DNA of 64,000 nt, from positions 1,364,001-1,428,000 of the forward strand of contig NZ_CP081855.1 in assembly GCF_019797825.1 (NCBI RefSeq). The letters run 5' to 3'. Shown one piece after another: positions 50,898-60,453 of the stretch (positions are counted from its first letter, which is position 1; each line of letters starts with the position of its first letter). Origin of the DNA: Limosilactobacillus panis (GTDB taxonomy: Bacteria; Bacillota; Bacilli; Lactobacillales; Lactobacillaceae). The translations under genes were made by a program, and so were the position numbers. A model generated the notes under the pieces. That model ran no database searches. It was not told the DNA's origin and saw nothing but the letters and a program-made list of their open reading frames with translations.

Positions 50898-53366
50898 TTA
50901 TTCACGATCGAGGTCCAAGACGCCGGGAAGCTTTCGCGCCTGGTCGTTGGCGGTAAAGTACAAGACCTGGTTCCTTACCGCCAGAGCATTGAGAAGTTCG
51001 ATCACCCGCTGGCGACGCTGGTGGTCAAAGTTAACAAAGCCATCATCAATGATAATTGGTAACCGCAGCCGGTCACTCATTACACTGATGAAACCCAGGC
51101 GGAGGGCAACGAATAACTGTTCCGCCGTCCCGGTCGACAGTTCACCAACCGCATACCATTCTTGCTGGTCATCCAGTACCCGGACTTCCTTGGTTGTTAA
51201 GGCAATTTTTTGGTAATGGCCGCCCGTTAAGATGGCAAAGTTCTTTTCCGCCGCCTTAATAACCGCCGGGTAGCGGTCGACAGAGGCCAAAGACAGGGCC
51301 CGGTCAATCCATTGAATTGCCAGCTGGTAGCTCATCCATTGCTGGGCCTCCTGGATAATCTTGGCCTTTAAACTAGCCTGGCGTTGGGCCAATTCATCGG
51401 GAGTTCCATCGGCCGCCAAGTTTTTGATGGTGAACTGGTCCCGCTGGATCTGTTCCCTTGCCCCGTGCAGGTGGGCACGAACTTCGGTTAAGTGATGGGC
51501 CAACCGCTGCTGCCGGCCACGCAGGCTTTCTTCACTGTCGAAGCGGGCCAGCGCCGCCTTATCCGCAGCCGTTAATTGCTGACCGTATGCGCTGGTCGTA
51601 ATACGGCGGGCCTGCTGACCGGCCTGCTGGCTGACCAGGCGGTCGAAGTCATCCGCACTACTTGTTTGGGCCCGGCGGTAAATTTGCTTGAGCTGGTCAG
51701 TAATTTTGTCCTGCTGGGCCCGCACCGCGGCTTCCCGCTGCTGGCTGTTTTCCAATTGCCGGGTGACCCGTTGCCATTCCTGATAGTCACTGGCCCGGCC
51801 GCTTAGCCAGTCATTAAAATGCTGGCTTAATTCTGCCGGCGTCTGGCCACTTGCCTTACCCGTCAACCGCCGCTGCAGTTCCGCCAACCGCGTCTTAATC
51901 TCGTCGGCCGTTGCCTGTGAATTGGCAATCTGCTGGTCCAGTTCCGCAACCCGGTATAAGTCAGCTTGCATTGGCAACCATTCACTGACCGGAAAATTGG
52001 TCAGTCCGTGGAGGCGGCCAAAGCGTTGTAAGGATGCTTGTTGGTGATTGGTGGACCGGCTGGCTTCATTATTTGCCTTATAAAGCCATGCCCCGGTAGC
52101 CGCCAGGACAATCAGCCCCATCAGCATGACCACCCCATGGTGACCGAACATTCCCAGGATAAACAAGGCGGCACCGAGGCCCAAAAGCCATGCAGACATC
52201 CGCCGGTTTCTTGTTGCGGACACCGGGTAGTCGCCTAAAAGGCTCTGAAGCGTCACGGTTTCTTGTTCGGACAGCGGCTTTGGTAACTGGTGACCGTAAC
52301 GTCTTTGGAGACGGTTGCGCTCCGCAAACAGCTGTTCAATCCGTCCCTGCTGCTGGTGGTACTGGTCATCGCGTGACTGGAGCTGGAGCAGGGCCGTCTG
52401 GAGTCGCTGGTAGTCGTAGCGGTGCTGATGGTAGTCCGCTAGCTCGTCTTGGTCAAATTGCGTGACATCTTTTTGCAGGCGGGCACTTTCATCCCTCAGG
52501 GTTCCCAGTTGGGCCGTTAAGCCATTAAACTGACCCCGTAGTTGGTTAACCTGCTCAACATCGTCTGGAGCAACTCCATTATTCATTGCTGCCTGTGGCT
52601 GCCCCTTCTTCCAGGCATCATAGATTGGCCACAGACGGCTTAGCTGGTCTAGCCGGTTGACCTGGGCGGTTAAATCCGTCTCTTCTTGTTGCCACTTTTG
52701 GACCGCTGCTTTTTGTCGCTGCTGGTCCCGATTAGCGGCCACGTACTGGTCATACTTACGATTTGCCTGTGCTACCTGTTGGGTAAGTCGCCGGTACTCA
52801 TCCAGGTGGCGGTTTAACTGTGGCTTGCGGCCCCGAGGCTTGTAAAGTTCATCCCCACGCTTAACCAGGCTGGCAATTAGTTGGTCCCACTGCCGGCTGC
52901 CGACTGCCCCGACCTGTTTAAGCTGGTGGTGAACCTCGTCGGGATTAAGGTCCTTAATATTTGCCAGTTTCTCCTGATTAAAGCTAAAAACTGCTTGATA
53001 CAAGTCCTGGTCGACGTTGGCAAGCATTTTAGCCAGCTTGTCTTCGCCAAAGCGGTGACCGTCCATGTCGGTCACCGTCACCAGGCCACCACCCTTGCCG
53101 GCCGTCCGCCGAATGCGGTACAGGGTCCCGTGATCCTCCACGAGAATGCTTCCTCCATAAGTGCTAGTCGCCCGTGGCTTGTACTGCTGGTAGCGGTTCT
53201 TCCCCTTCGCGTTCGCAAAGCCAAACAGGATGCTCCGGATAAAGGTCGCCAGAGTAGTTTTTCCAGCCTCGTTACTGCCAAAGATTACCTGGGGACTGGC
53301 AGAAAAATCAAAGTCCTGGTCGTGCCACTTTCCAAAGCCGTCAATGTGGGCACTCTTAATTTTCAC
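50898..53366 (-). CDS. yhaN: YhaN-type AAA ATPase (SbcC/Rad50-like)
   Basis: An 822-residue protein with Walker A IFGSNEAGKTTLATFI (about 29-44), long coiled coils (about 150-700) with two hydrophobic helices in the middle (about 400-430, WLLGLGAALFILGMFGHHG), and C-terminal signature ELSTGTAEQLFVALRLG with Walker B LPIIIDDGFVNFD. It works with the nuclease YhaO as an SbcCD-like DNA-end pair, probably at the membrane. Its start overlaps the yhaO end by 11 bases. Confidence 0.94.
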   Translation of the reverse strand: MKIKSAHIDGFGKWHDQDFDFSASPQVIFGSNEAGKTTLATFIRSILFGFANAKGKNRYQQYKPRATSTYGGSILVEDHGTLYRIRRTAGKGGGLVTVTDMDGHRFGEDKLAKMLANVDQDLYQAVFSFNQEKLANIKDLNPDEVHHQLKQVGAVGSRQWDQLIASLVKRGDELYKPRGRKPQLNRHLDEYRRLTQQVAQANRKYDQYVAANRDQQRQKAAVQKWQQEETDLTAQVNRLDQLSRLWPIYDAWKKGQPQAAMNNGVAPDDVEQVNQLRGQFNGLTAQLGTLRDESARLQKDVTQFDQDELADYHQHRYDYQRLQTALLQLQSRDDQYHQQQGRIEQLFAERNRLQRRYGHQLPKPLSEQETVTLQSLLGDYPVSATRNRRMSAWLLGLGAALFILGMFGHHGVVMLMGLIVLAATGAWLYKANNEASRSTNHQQASLQRFGRLHGLTNFPVSEWLPMQADLYRVAELDQQIANSQATADEIKTRLAELQRRLTGKASGQTPAELSQHFNDWLSGRASDYQEWQRVTRQLENSQQREAAVRAQQDKITDQLKQIYRRAQTSSADDFDRLVSQQAGQQARRITTSAYGQQLTAADKAALARFDSEESLRGRQQRLAHHLTEVRAHLHGAREQIQRDQFTIKNLAADGTPDELAQRQASLKAKIIQEAQQWMSYQLAIQWIDRALSLASVDRYPAVIKAAEKNFAILTGGHYQKIALTTKEVRVLDDQQEWYAVGELSTGTAEQLFVALRLGFISVMSDRLRLPIIIDDGFVNFDHQRRQRVIELLNALAVRNQVLYFTANDQARKLPGVLDLDRE

Positions 53367-54561
53367 TGTTGATCCCCCCTAACACCTGCTTGGCGAGTTG
53401 ATAAAGTTTCTCCGGGGTAAGTTCCGCCCCTAACTGGTCAAATAAAACATCCTGGCGGAGTAGGGGCTGGGCGACGCGGGCAATGTTCTCTGGTGTAAAG
53501 ACCGCCTTTTGCGCGTCCGTCCAGAAACGCTGGTCCAGGTCCGTTAACTTCGGAAGAGCAGTGGTTGGCGCTATGGATAACTCATAGGGCCACCACTTTA
53601 TCTGGTTCTGGCGGGTAAGTTGATCCTGGAGGTGGTTAAGGAGGGTCCCATCACGGAGCATTGTCCGGCATTCCGGCGATAGCTGGTCCGTGTTTTCGAG
53701 CTGAAAGGCCACAAGGGTCAAGCTATTTTCTGTTAGCTTGGTGCCCGCCTGGGTAACCGCCTCTGCGAGTGCCTGCGGGTTGGTAACCGACGAAAGGTCA
53801 ACCCCCGCCTTAGCCCAGGCGATTCCGTCGAGGGGCTTAAAGGCCGGTACCAGTTGGTGACCACGACTTTCCACCAGGTAGTAGCCATGCTGGCCACCCT
53901 CGTTCTTGTGCCGCCCCTGGGGGATGCCACTGTAAACAATTGGCGGCTGGGCGTTTAAAAGCTGGTGCTTGTGGATATGGCCCAACGCCCAGTAGTCATA
54001 ATGCTTAGCACGGAGTTCGTCAAGCGTGAAGGGGGCGTAGTGGTTACTGCCACCGGCCTGGTACTGGGCACCATGCAGCATCCCAATTTGCCAGTCCGTA
54101 CTTTTCTTGACGGGAAAGCTGGCGGCAAAATCCTCATCAACCCACCGCTGAGCATAGCTAAAGCCGGTGATGGCAACGCTGGTCCCGTCGCTCAGGGTCA
54201 GGTGCTTAGTGCTAACGGTGGGGCCGAAGACGCGGACGTTGGCGGGCAAATCAATCTGTTGGTCCGTCCCAGTATTAAAGTCGTGGTTCCCATAGGACAG
54301 GAAAACGGGAATGCCCGCCGCCGCTAGGCGTTGCAGCTGGGCCACGAAGAAGTCAATCGCCGCGATGCTCTTTTGCTCGCGGTCAAAGACGTCGCCGACA
54401 ATTAGCATAAAGTCAACGTCCTCATCAATTGCGGCGGTCACGATCTTCTTAAAAGCCGCGAAAGTTGCCGCGTGAACCCGTTGCCAGAGTTGGTGCGGAA
54501 TGTCTGTTAGCCCCTGGAACGGACTCGCCAAGTGTAAATCTGCAGTGTGGATAAATTTCAT
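53356..54561 (-). CDS. yhaO: YhaO-type metallophosphoesterase (SbcD/Mre11-like)
   Basis: A 401-residue nuclease subunit. Metal-binding motifs: TADLHLASPFQG (D8, H10), IVGDVFDRE, GNHDFN and ALGHIHKHQ. Partner of YhaN. The pair resembles SbcCD or Mre11-Rad50 and is thought to act in DNA repair. Confidence 0.94.
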   Translation of the reverse strand: MKFIHTADLHLASPFQGLTDIPHQLWQRVHAATFAAFKKIVTAAIDEDVDFMLIVGDVFDREQKSIAAIDFFVAQLQRLAAAGIPVFLSYGNHDFNTGTDQQIDLPANVRVFGPTVSTKHLTLSDGTSVAITGFSYAQRWVDEDFAASFPVKKSTDWQIGMLHGAQYQAGGSNHYAPFTLDELRAKHYDYWALGHIHKHQLLNAQPPIVYSGIPQGRHKNEGGQHGYYLVESRGHQLVPAFKPLDGIAWAKAGVDLSSVTNPQALAEAVTQAGTKLTENSLTLVAFQLENTDQLSPECRTMLRDGTLLNHLQDQLTRQNQIKWWPYELSIAPTTALPKLTDLDQRFWTDAQKAVFTPENIARVAQPLLRQDVLFDQLGAELTPEKLYQLAKQVLGGINSEN

Positions 54562-54647
54562 AAACTCCCCTTCTTACAGGAATGGCCCCCAGCATCCGGA
54601 TCAAACCGAATAGTGGAGGCCACTTATCATTTACCAAGAAATAGTGC

Positions 54648-55016
54648 TTACTGCTTGTTTTGGTCAGGCATTAAGTCACTGTAGAGGTCTTGGATAGGAC
54701 TGGTAATCGTCTTGTTCAGTTGTTGCAGCATTTGGTCGACTTGACGTTCTTGGTTCATCAGGTTTTGAACGGCCTTTTTACCGCTGATTTCCTTAGCCAG
54801 GGTTTGGATTGCCTTGATTTCGTCATCGGAAGGCTTCTCACCCTTCATTTGCTTTTGTTGGGCGCCCGCCTGCATTTGTTGGAACTTCTTGAAGGAATTA
54901 AATGCTTCCGTGTCGGCCTTTAATTCGTCCAGGGCCTTCTTTAAACCTTGGTATTCCTGGGTATCAACAAGTTGACGACTCATTTCGTTTGCTGAATCGT
55001 AAATATTTACAACCAT
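54648..55016 (-). CDS. yheA: YlbF/YmcA family protein (YheA type)
   Basis: A 122-residue helical protein (YDSANEMSRQLVDTQEYQGLK; KKFQQMQAGAQQKQM; QTLAKEISGKKAVQNLM) of the DUF964/YlbF family. In Bacillus YlbF-YmcA-YaaT control RNase Y; YheA is a paralogue without a clear role. AGGAG precedes the ATG. Located between the class A PBP and yhaO. Confidence 0.9.
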   Translation of the reverse strand: MVVNIYDSANEMSRQLVDTQEYQGLKKALDELKADTEAFNSFKKFQQMQAGAQQKQMKGEKPSDDEIKAIQTLAKEISGKKAVQNLMNQERQVDQMLQQLNKTITSPIQDLYSDLMPDQNKQ

Positions 55017-55085
55017 TGTAAAAAAACTCCTTTTTGATTATTTACTACAAATTGTATCATGTTTGCCTTCCCGATTAAAAGGGGA

Positions 55086-57245
55086 CTAGAAGAGGGACTT
55101 AACACTGTCCCAGATCTTATTGGCCCGGTCACTGAAGTCGTTGACCGTCTGGTTAAAGCGGTCGGTGAGGTCACTGCCGTTGTCAAAAAGCGACTTCCAA
55201 CCGGACGGCTTCTTCAAGCGTTTGTTGGCCCGCGTCTGGGCATCCTCAACCGTAAACTTAGTCCCCGGCGTATTCGGCAGAATCCCCGTCATTTCGGTCT
55301 TGAAGAGGCTGTTGATGTTGTGCTCAGAAATATCCTGGAGGACATGGCTGGAATTCGTGTCGTCATACCCTTCCCAGGTGGCGACCACAACGTCGGGAGT
55401 GTAACCAACGATCCACTTATCACGGTCGTTGGACTCATCGCCCTTGACACCGGAATTGGTCGTCCCGGTCTTCCCGGCCAGGGTGTAGCCACTCGGCTTG
55501 GCCGTTTCACCGGTCCCGTGCTCGTAGACGCCAATCATCATACTGGTCATTTCCTTAGCGGTCTTGCTGGAAATGACGTGTTTGACCTTAGAGCCCTTGT
55601 TCTGGGCAATCACCTTCCCCGAGGCATCCTCAATCTTGGTGATGTAGTATGGGGTCGGCATCTGCCCGTCGTTATCAAAGGTAGCGTACGCCCGGGCCAT
55701 TTGTTGGGGAGAGACCCCCTTCGTCATTCCACCGAGGGCCAAAGCCAGGTTCCGGTCGCCCTTTTCAACCGGCAGGCCAAACTTTTGCGCCATCTTGTAA
55801 CCCTGGTTGACCCCAATCTTGTTGAGGAGCCAAACAGCAGGGGCGTTCAAACTTTCGTACAGGGCCTTGTACATTGGCACACTACCGCTATAAGTATCGT
55901 CATAGTTCTTTGGCGTGTAGTTGTTTGTCCCGTACGACTGCTTCTTGTCCTGCAAGGTTGAATCATAGAAGTAACCGTGCTCCAAAGCAGGCGTGTAAAC
56001 CACGATTGGCTTGATCGTCGACCCAGGCTGCCGCCGCATCTGGGTTGCCCGGTTAAAGCCACGGAAAACGTGCTTACCCCGGCCCCCAACAACCGCCGTT
56101 ATGCCCCCTGTCTTCGGGTTCATTGCAACCGAAGCAGATTGGACCATTGTCCCGTCACTTGAATTGGTAGGGAAGTTATCGTCATCTTGATAAGTGTCCT
56201 GCATTGATTCCTGCTGTCCCTGGTCGAGGGTGGTGTAGATCTTATAGCCGTCATTCATGATTGACTTTTCCGACAAGTTATAGTGGCTCTCTGCCTCGAA
56301 GATCACCGCATCAAAAAAGTAAGGGTACTTATAGCTGTCGTTGGCAACGTAACCACTGTTGATTCCCAGCGGGGTCTTCTTGTAACTGTTGGCCGCTGAT
56401 TGACTTAACTTATTATTTTCGACCATTAATTGGAGAACCAGGTTCCGCCGTTGAAGCGTTGCCTTTGGGTGTTCAATCGGGTCATAGATCCCTGGCGACG
56501 TCAGCATTCCCGCCAACATAGCCGCTTGGGGAACGGTCAGTTGACTGGCGTTCACGTCGAAGTAGCGCCGGGCGGCATCCTGGATTCCCCAGACCCCGTG
56601 ACCAAAGTAGGCGTTGTTTAGGTACATCGTCAGGATCTGGTTCTTCGAATACTGGTTCTCCACTTCCACTGCAATGAAGATTTCCCGTGCCTTCCGTGAG
56701 AAAGTCTGTTGCTGGGTCAAAAAGGCATTCTTGACCAACTGCTGGGTCAAGGTACTACCCCCACCAGAAATGTAGTCCCGGTGGAGGAGCTTATTCTTTA
56801 CCAGCAAAAAGGCAGCCCTGCCAAGGCCCCTAATGGAAAAACCGTGCTCATGGTAAAAATTCCGGTCTTCTGTCGACAAAACCGCGGCCGGAACGTTTGC
56901 TGAAATTTTATCCAGCTTGACATAGGTCCCTTTTTGCGAATAAAGGCTACCAGCCGACTGTTTCTTATTATCGTAGATCATCGTGGGGCGTGATAGCCGA
57001 TTCTGCAAATTTTTGACATTCGCCGTCTTAGCAATGAAAGTCAGGTGAATGCTTGCAATCAGAAAAATACTCAAAAAGACGATAATCAGCCAACGGGTAA
57101 TCTGGTACCGGTGCCAAAAACGACTGACATTTTTCTTCACTAGCTGCCAGAAAACGTTTAACTCCTTGCGCATCTTCCTACCAACTTCTTTTAACCACGC
57201 AGTGATGCGCTCCTTAGTTGAATTAGGTTGTGGTTCGCGTTTCAT
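55086..57245 (-). CDS. Class A penicillin-binding protein (bifunctional glycosyltransferase/transpeptidase)
   Basis: A 719-residue enzyme making and cross-linking glycan strands. A basic cytoplasmic N-terminus and one membrane helix (about 52-71) precede the GT51 domain with catalytic Glu126 (STEDRNFYHEHG), GGGSTLTQQLVKN and the motif KAREIFIAVEVE; the transpeptidase domain has STIK (S409, K412), SLN (465-467) and KTGTTN (592-597). The tail is short. Pattern fits PBP2A/PBP1F-type proteins of lactobacilli; I do not assign a symbol. Confidence 0.94.
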   Translation of the reverse strand: MKREPQPNSTKERITAWLKEVGRKMRKELNVFWQLVKKNVSRFWHRYQITRWLIIVFLSIFLIASIHLTFIAKTANVKNLQNRLSRPTMIYDNKKQSAGSLYSQKGTYVKLDKISANVPAAVLSTEDRNFYHEHGFSIRGLGRAAFLLVKNKLLHRDYISGGGSTLTQQLVKNAFLTQQQTFSRKAREIFIAVEVENQYSKNQILTMYLNNAYFGHGVWGIQDAARRYFDVNASQLTVPQAAMLAGMLTSPGIYDPIEHPKATLQRRNLVLQLMVENNKLSQSAANSYKKTPLGINSGYVANDSYKYPYFFDAVIFEAESHYNLSEKSIMNDGYKIYTTLDQGQQESMQDTYQDDDNFPTNSSDGTMVQSASVAMNPKTGGITAVVGGRGKHVFRGFNRATQMRRQPGSTIKPIVVYTPALEHGYFYDSTLQDKKQSYGTNNYTPKNYDDTYSGSVPMYKALYESLNAPAVWLLNKIGVNQGYKMAQKFGLPVEKGDRNLALALGGMTKGVSPQQMARAYATFDNDGQMPTPYYITKIEDASGKVIAQNKGSKVKHVISSKTAKEMTSMMIGVYEHGTGETAKPSGYTLAGKTGTTNSGVKGDESNDRDKWIVGYTPDVVVATWEGYDDTNSSHVLQDISEHNINSLFKTEMTGILPNTPGTKFTVEDAQTRANKRLKKPSGWKSLFDNGSDLTDRFNQTVNDFSDRANKIWDSVKSLF

Positions 57246-57354
57246 TTCCGATCTCCATTTGTTCGTTTTTAGACTGCCTGTTATTTTAGCATACTTTTTT
57301 GTCAGAAGGCCGGGCCAAAGTAATCCTTTAGCAAGGCTTTAATTTTTACGACAA

Positions 57355-57385
57355 AATAAAAAGGCTGGAGAATTTTCCAACCTTT
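57355..57385 (-). terminator. Intrinsic terminator after argS
   Basis: On the minus strand AAAGGTTGGAA pairs with TTCTCCAGCCTTT-like arm (57360-57385, with one G-U and a short loop), followed by TTTTTATTTTG. Confidence 0.7.
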
Positions 57386-57406
57386 AATATTTTGTTTGAT
57401 TATGAT

Positions 57407-59095
57407 TTACATTTCATCGGGAGCCTTAATGTCGAGCATTGCCAAGGCGTCCTTTAAGATATGGCTAACTGCTTGTACCAGGGCGAGCCGGGCAGGTTGT
57501 TCATCGTCATCATGTAAAATCCGGTTGTGGGCGTAGTACTGGTTGAACTTTTTGGAAAGTTCCAAGGCGTACTTGGCCACCACCGACGGGTCGTAGTTAA
57601 CGGCAGCCCGTTCAACAGCGTTACTGTATTGACTAAGGAAGCTGAGAATATCCCAAGCAGAGTCACCAATCTTGGTCAGGTCAACGTTACTGAAGTCCCG
57701 AATGCCACCCTTGCGTAGAATGCTCTCGGCCCGGGCACGGGCATACTGAACGTACGGACCAGTTTCCCCTTCAAACTTAACGACGTCTTCCAGTTTAAAA
57801 TTAACCGCGTTCCGCCGGTCATTCTTCAAGTCGTGGAAAATAACCGCACCGACACCAACCTGCTTGGCAACTTCGTCCGCGTTCTTCAGGGTTGGGTTCT
57901 TTTCAGCAATCTGTTGACGAGCGAGTTTGATTGAATCGTTCAGCACGTCTTCGAGGTCAACCACGTTCCCCTTCCGCGTTGACATCTTCTTACCATTCAA
58001 ATTCATCAGACCGAAGGAGATGTGCTCCAGCTGGTTCCACCAAGTGAAGCCCATTTCCTTTAGGACGGCCTTTAACTGCTTGTAGTAGTTTTCCTGTTCG
58101 GCACCAACCACGTAAAGGGACTTGGCATGGCCGTACATCCGCTTTCTAAACAATGCGGTTGCCAGGTCACGAGTAATGTAAGTGGTCGTTCCGTTACTCT
58201 TAATAATCAGCGGTGGGGTCAATTTGTAAGCATCCAGGTCAACAATTTGGGCACCCCGGCTGGGCTTCAGGAGGTGCTTATTTTTCAACAGTTGGATTGG
58301 GGCGTCCATCTTTTGGGCACTGAAGGCTTCCCCGTGGAAGGAGTCAAAGTGAACATCCAGCATGTCGTAAACCTTTTGGAACCGTTCGATTGAGATTTCA
58401 CGGAACCAGTGCCATAAGCGCCAGGCTTCCTTATCACCATGTTCCAGCTTGGCAAACCATTCCCGGCCGAGTTCAGTGTATTCAGGGTGCTCGTCCGCTT
58501 CAGTGTTGATTCGGACATAGTACTTCAGTAAGGTGTTAATTGGGTCCTTTTTGACCTCTTCTTCACTTCCCCACATCTCGTATGCGGCCATCAGCTTACC
58601 GAACTGGGTGCCCCAGTCACCAAGGTAGTCAACCCGAATCAGGGTGTAATTTTCCTTTTCCAAAATCCGGGCAACGGCTTCCCCAATCATTGTGGAGCGC
58701 AGGTGCCCCATCCCCATTGGCTTGGCAATGTTTGGTGAGGAGTAATCAATTACCACGTTGGCTTGGTGACCCAAGTCCTTCTTACCGTAACCTTCCGGGT
58801 CAGCAAGGATAGCCTTAATGATCTCGGCCCCTACCTGGGCCTTATCCAGGAAGAAGTTAATGTACGGACCGGCAACGACGACCTTTTCAAAGCCCGTTTG
58901 GTCAATCTTTTTAACCAGGTTAGCCGCAATCATCTGCGGTGCCTTATGCAAGGCCTTGGCTAAAAAGAAGGTGGGAAAGGCATAGTCCCCGTTGTTGGCA
59001 TCCTTTGGTCGTTCAATTTTATCCGCAATCTCGTCAAGTGACAGGTCTGGCAGCGCTGCCGCAACCGCTGTTGCTACTTGTTGCTTTTCATCCAT
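57407..59095 (-). CDS. argS: Arginyl-tRNA synthetase
   Basis: A 562-residue class I synthetase. The N-terminal Add-1 domain (about 1-110) is followed by the HIGH-like motif [17 protein letters not shown] and the KMSKS-like [14 protein letters not shown]; the C-terminal DALR anticodon-binding domain ends [20 protein letters not shown] and [15 protein letters not shown]. Expression is controlled by a T-box with an Arg-like specifier. Confidence 0.97.
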   Translation of the reverse strand: MDEKQQVATAVAAALPDLSLDEIADKIERPKDANNGDYAFPTFFLAKALHKAPQMIAANLVKKIDQTGFEKVVVAGPYINFFLDKAQVGAEIIKAILADPEGYGKKDLGHQANVVIDYSSPNIAKPMGMGHLRSTMIGEAVARILEKENYTLIRVDYLGDWGTQFGKLMAAYEMWGSEEEVKKDPINTLLKYYVRINTEADEHPEYTELGREWFAKLEHGDKEAWRLWHWFREISIERFQKVYDMLDVHFDSFHGEAFSAQKMDAPIQLLKNKHLLKPSRGAQIVDLDAYKLTPPLIIKSNGTTTYITRDLATALFRKRMYGHAKSLYVVGAEQENYYKQLKAVLKEMGFTWWNQLEHISFGLMNLNGKKMSTRKGNVVDLEDVLNDSIKLARQQIAEKNPTLKNADEVAKQVGVGAVIFHDLKNDRRNAVNFKLEDVVKFEGETGPYVQYARARAESILRKGGIRDFSNVDLTKIGDSAWDILSFLSQYSNAVERAAVNYDPSVVAKYALELSKKFNQYYAHNRILHDDDEQPARLALVQAVSHILKDALAMLDIKAPDEM

Positions 59096-59114
59096 CTGTA
59101 CGTCCTCCTTAATA

Positions 59115-59313
59115 AAAAGTCTCCAGTATTACTAAAAATACTAGAGACGAGAATTCCCGCGGTACCACTCTAATTGAAATTGGTTTCCACTCATTATTAC
59201 TTATATTAAATCAATCCTGCTTTGCACGCCTTCACTAACCACCAGCTCCTAACTTCCACCAACTTAGAATCGCTTTTCCTGACTGTTAGCTACTACTCAA
59301 CGCAGTTTCACAA
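59115..59313 (-). ncRNA. T-box leader of argS (Arg specifier)
   Basis: On the minus strand the leader has GAGTAGTAGC (stem I), the T-box sequence AGAGTGGTACCGCG (about 59158-59171) and a terminator GTCTCTAGTATT / AATACTGGAGAC followed by TTTTT (59115-59150). In the likely specifier loop GAAGGCGTGCAAAG, a CGT triplet encodes Arg. T-box identity is firm; the specifier position is inferred. Confidence 0.92.
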
Positions 59314-59319
59314 TCACAT

Positions 59320-59347
59320 ATTATAGCAAAATCCTCCTTAATTACAA
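59320..59347 (-). promoter_or_regulatory. Promoter of the argS T-box transcript
   Basis: On the minus strand -35 TTGTAA (59342-59347) and -10 TATAAT (59320-59325), 16 bases apart. Confidence 0.75.
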
Positions 59348-59366
59348 GTTAAGTGGAATGAAATAA

Positions 59367-59490
59367 GTTGGGAAAAAGCATCAGCGTGCGTTTTTGGTTA
59401 GTATAGGGCGATTGTTAGGTCAAAGGGCTTGTTTCGCGGCACTAGACACTAGCCGGTGGCTTTCCCGTGATTACTGTGTAATATTTGGAG
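59367..59490. repeat. Structured dispersed repeat, copy C (family R1, inverted)
   Basis: On the minus strand it reads AATATTACACAGTAATCACGG, TGTCTAGTGCCGCGAA, AACAATCG, CCTATACTA and CTGATGCTTTTTCCCAAC, each shared with copy A at 11045-11197. The inner hairpin is less well kept than in copies A and B. It lies between the argS promoter and the terminator of tRNA-Gly, not directly after a protein gene. Confidence 0.7.
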
Positions 59491-59491
59491 A

Positions 59492-59538
59492 AATAAAAGA
59501 GACTAATGAGAAAACTTTATTCTCTCATTAGTCTCTTT
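59492..59538 (-). terminator. Intrinsic terminator after tRNA-Gly
   Basis: AAAGAGACTAATGAGA (59496-59511) pairs perfectly over 16 bp with TCTCATTAGTCTCTTT (59523-59538) and is followed on the minus strand by TATTT. Confidence 0.85.
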
Positions 59539-59544
59539 CCTATA

Positions 59545-59615
59545 AGCGGGTAACGAGAATCGAACTCGCGACGCAACCTTGGGAAGGTTAAGTTTTACCA
59601 CTAAACTATACCCGC
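59545..59615 (-). tRNA. tRNA-Gly (anticodon CCC)
   Basis: A 71-nt tRNA on the minus strand: acceptor GCGGGTA / TACCCGC, D arm GTTTAGTGGTAAAAC, anticodon stem TAACC / GGTTG with loop TTCCCAA (anticodon CCC, reads GGG), 4-nt variable loop and T arm GCGAG-TTCGATT-CTCGT. CCA is not encoded. It is followed by a terminator. Confidence 0.92.
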
Positions 59616-59656
59616 ATAACTAACTTAATTGATAACACTAAGTTAGTATATACCTT

Positions 59657-59971
59657 TTATTTCTTTTTGTCAGCCTTTTTTGTCACTTTTTTCCGACTTT
59701 TTGCTGGCTTTTTCTTGGCCGTCTTCTTTTCGTCCGCATCATCATCGTCTTTTTCTTCTCGTGGAACAGCCTTGATCATTTTTGCTTCACTTTGGCGAAT
59801 AACTGCCCGGCCATTAAGCTCGTTGACACCACTCCTGTCAGCTGGATCAAAGTCGTTGATGGAAACCATGATTGAATTGTTGTAGACCTTTTCAACTACA
59901 CCTTGGAAGTCGTGATCCATTGACCCAAACTTCTTGCAGCCAACCACATCACCAATTTCAAAATCAGCCAC
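59657..59971 (-). CDS. DUF2187-type small protein with Lys-rich tail
   Basis: A 104-residue protein. The first 70 residues form a small beta-barrel-like domain (FEIGDVVGCKKFGSM, FQGVVEKVYNNSIMVSI, GRAVIRQSEAKMI) like the YkvS/DUF2187 family; the last 34 residues are Asp then Lys rich (KKTAKKKPAKSRKK). A nucleic-acid-binding role is plausible but unproven. It is monocistronic, upstream of tRNA-Gly. Confidence 0.75.
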   Translation of the reverse strand: MADFEIGDVVGCKKFGSMDHDFQGVVEKVYNNSIMVSINDFDPADRSGVNELNGRAVIRQSEAKMIKAVPREEKDDDDADEKKTAKKKPAKSRKKVTKKADKKK

Positions 59972-60055
59972 TCGTTTTCACCTCGCTACTATTTCCAATA
60001 GGATAACAGGAAACACTTTACTCTTTTTTCGGCTTTTTTTCAAGTCAAAAGCAAA

Positions 60056-60084
60056 TTGGTCATTGTACATAATTATGATAAAAT
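60056..60084 (+). promoter_or_regulatory. Promoter of the small membrane protein gene
   Basis: -35 TTGGTC (60056-60061) and -10 TAAAAT (60079-60084), 17 bases apart, 26 bases before the ATG. Confidence 0.6.
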
Positions 60085-60109
60085 CATAGCAGAAAGGGGG
60101 GACAGCGAA

Positions 60110-60445
60110 ATGCTCAAGCTGTTTTGGGAATTTATCGTCCTGATTCTTTTGTTTACCAACATTTTTGGTAACCATTCTAAAAAGGAAAAACATGTCTCGG
60201 ACTGGTTAGGGATTGCCCGGATTACCTTCTTCATTCTCTTAACCCTAGCCGTTATCCAATTTATTATCGTTTTCCCTGCTAACATTGTCTGGCACATTAT
60301 CTGGCTACTATACCTAGTGGCAGTTCACATCCTGATGGAAAATGCCTTCCGGCTTAAGCGGGAAACATTTGGTAACCCCCTTCAAGCTTTCATTGTTACG
60401 ATGGCGTTAGTCATCACTTTGATAATTATTATTGCTTTATTTTAA
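60110..60445 (+). CDS. Small four-helix membrane protein, not recognised
   Basis: A 111-residue protein. AAAGGGGGG lies 10 bases before the ATG at 60110, which is why this start is preferred to an upstream frame. Four hydrophobic stretches are visible: about 5-20 (FWEFIVLILLFTNIF), 34-52 (FFILLTLAVIQFIIVFP), 56-73 (IVWHIIWLLYLVAVHIL) and 91-110 (FIVTMALVITLIIIIALF). No catalytic motif. I do not recognise a family. It is a single-gene unit next to tRNA-Leu. Confidence 0.7.
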   Translation: MLKLFWEFIVLILLFTNIFGNHSKKEKHVSDWLGIARITFFILLTLAVIQFIIVFPANIVWHIIWLLYLVAVHILMENAFRLKRETFGNPLQAFIVTMALVITLIIIIALF

Positions 60446-60453
60446 ATAAAAGC

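Noticed and set aside
55059..55961. A 300-codon open frame on the plus strand
   Set aside because: Antisense to the class A PBP gene; composition Val/Gly/Arg-rich and without motifs, as expected of a shadow frame.
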